A stretch of 64,000 nt of DNA from Alphaproteobacteria bacterium. Lineage in GTDB: Bacteria; Pseudomonadota; Alphaproteobacteria; Geminicoccales; Geminicoccaceae. Both the position numbers and the translations under genes were made by a program. Every line of letters begins with the position of its first letter. Position 1 is the stretch's first letter. The notes under the pieces were generated by a model that worked only from the letters and a program-made list of their open reading frames with translations, ran no database searches and had not been told where the DNA came from. Of the stretch, positions 63,383-64,000 are shown piece after piece. Location of the stretch: positions 97,938 to 161,937 of the forward strand of contig JALSIM010000026.1 of NCBI GenBank assembly GCA_026990035.1, read 5' to 3'.

Positions 63383-64000
63383 TCAATGCAGTCGCGGCAC
63401 TTCGGCGACCTCGACGACCCCGGGCAGCCGCTCGACGTCGGGGCGATGGGGCCAGGGCAGACGCCAGTCCGGCGGCAGTTCGACACACACCTCCTCGCCG
63501 TCGGAAGTCGGCAGCAGGAGCCGCAGCCGCATGCCGCGGCGACCACCACGCTCGACGATCCGGGCGAGCGCCGCCAGGGTCGCCGGCTCCACCACCCGCA
63601 GCTCCAGCACACCGCCGTTGCCGGCCTGCAGCTCCAGCGGCGCGATCCGCTGCGCCACCAGCTTGACCTCGCCGCCGTCGACCCGCGCGTCGGCCTCCAG
63701 GAGAAGCGGCGCCTGACCTTCGAGCAGCTCGCGCGTGCGGGAGAGCAGATCGGAGAAGACCATCACTTCGAACTGGGCGCTGGCGTCCGAAAGCTGGACG
63801 AAGGCGAAGCGGCTGCGGCCGCCGGTGCGCTCCTGCTTGCCGATGACGACGCCGGCGAGCCGCAGCCGTCTTCCCTCGAAGGCCGCCGGATTCTCGAACA
63901 GGGTGGCGGCCGGGACGACCTCCAGGCGTTCGAGCTCGGTGCCGTAGCCGTCAAGCGGATGCGCCGAGAGATAGAAGCCGACCACGCTCGCCTCCTCGCG
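63383..64000 (-). CDS. dnaE: DNA polymerase III alpha subunit, C-terminal part
   Basis: Only the last 205 residues are in the window; the rest runs off the right edge. The visible part opens VVGFYLSAHPLDGYGTEL, the DnaE hallmark before the OB-fold domain, then LRLAGVVIGKQERTGGRSRFAFVQLSD (OB strands), and FEVMVFSDLLSRTRELL. DnaE is the replicative polymerase. The C-terminal region after the OB fold, which binds the tau subunit, is present and ends normally. Confidence 0.93.
   Translation of the reverse strand, partial: REEASVVGFYLSAHPLDGYGTELERLEVVPAATLFENPAAFEGRRLRLAGVVIGKQERTGGRSRFAFVQLSDASAQFEVMVFSDLLSRTRELLEGQAPLLLEADARVDGGEVKLVAQRIAPLELQAGNGGVLELRVVEPATLAALARIVERGGRRGMRLRLLLPTSDGEEVCVELPPDWRLPWPHRPDVERLPGVVEVAEVPRLH

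Overview
This window is a compact, very GC-rich chromosomal segment of an alphaproteobacterium, most likely Rhodospirillales-like. Several things point there: a TrcR-type cell-cycle regulator (DUF1013), a liv operon carrying a DUF6867 gene, DUF4332 and probable DUF6898 proteins, CheZ beside CheY, and two perfect CtrA-type boxes (TTAA-N7-TTAA) in a genome where TTAA is rare. Genes are tightly packed, often with ATGA, GTGA or TGATG overlaps, and no gap reaches 300 bases. I saw no insertion sequence, phage gene, CRISPR array or clear pseudogene.

Layout. 1-5.6 kb: a truncated membrane gene, a membrane adenylate cyclase, purB, a secreted hypothetical protein, an SDR and a MarC protein. 5.6-9.6 kb (minus): a five-gene ABC operon joining a NitT/TauT-type importer to an ABC-2 pair of the kind linked to PQQ-alcohol-dehydrogenase or lanthanide systems. 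9.8-11.2 kb: a VWA protein and a membrane J-domain protein. 11.4-15.1 kb: galU, ugd and a phosphohexomutase, which make UDP-glucuronate and other surface-sugar precursors. 15.1-21.4 kb: a CtrA box, cheY, cheZ, two small MotB-like proteins and a 1231-residue periplasmic protein with a repeat-like helical end. This looks like an unusual motility module and is the most interesting part of the window. 21.5-25.4 kb: dipeptide-type ABC genes (dppBCDF) without a binding protein; a matching one lies at 58.7-60.3 kb.

25.4-31.4 kb: HlyU-like and DUF4332 genes, then uronate dehydrogenase, a DapA-superfamily enzyme, a Mut7-C protein, serine dehydratase and glyA. 31.5-42.5 kb: hydantoinase/oxoprolinase B, a Crp/Fnr regulator operon with a DUF2892 gene, an NMT1/THI5-type ABC importer with a Bcr/CflA exporter, a metallophosphoesterase, and hydantoinase A on the opposite strand. 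42.7-44.8 kb: an SDR, trcR and a small unknown gene behind a second perfect CtrA box. 44.8-51.5 kb: an M20 amidohydrolase and a complete branched-chain amino acid importer. 51.7-56.4 kb: a DUF6898-like gene and an RND efflux pair. 56.4-60.3 kb: a DgoK-type kinase, an acyl-CoA dehydrogenase and the dipeptide-binding protein. 60.4-64 kb: a copper-chaperone-like HMA protein, a LapG-like cysteine protease, a histidine-kinase-like protein without a recognisable ATP site, an unknown protein, tRNA-Gln(CTG) and the 3' end of dnaE.

Together the genes suggest a motile heterotroph that takes up peptides and amino acids, breaks down serine, hydantoin or oxoproline-type compounds and sugar acids, and makes UDP-glucuronate for surface polysaccharide. 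Functions are inferred from recognisable motifs and family resemblance only; no searches were run.
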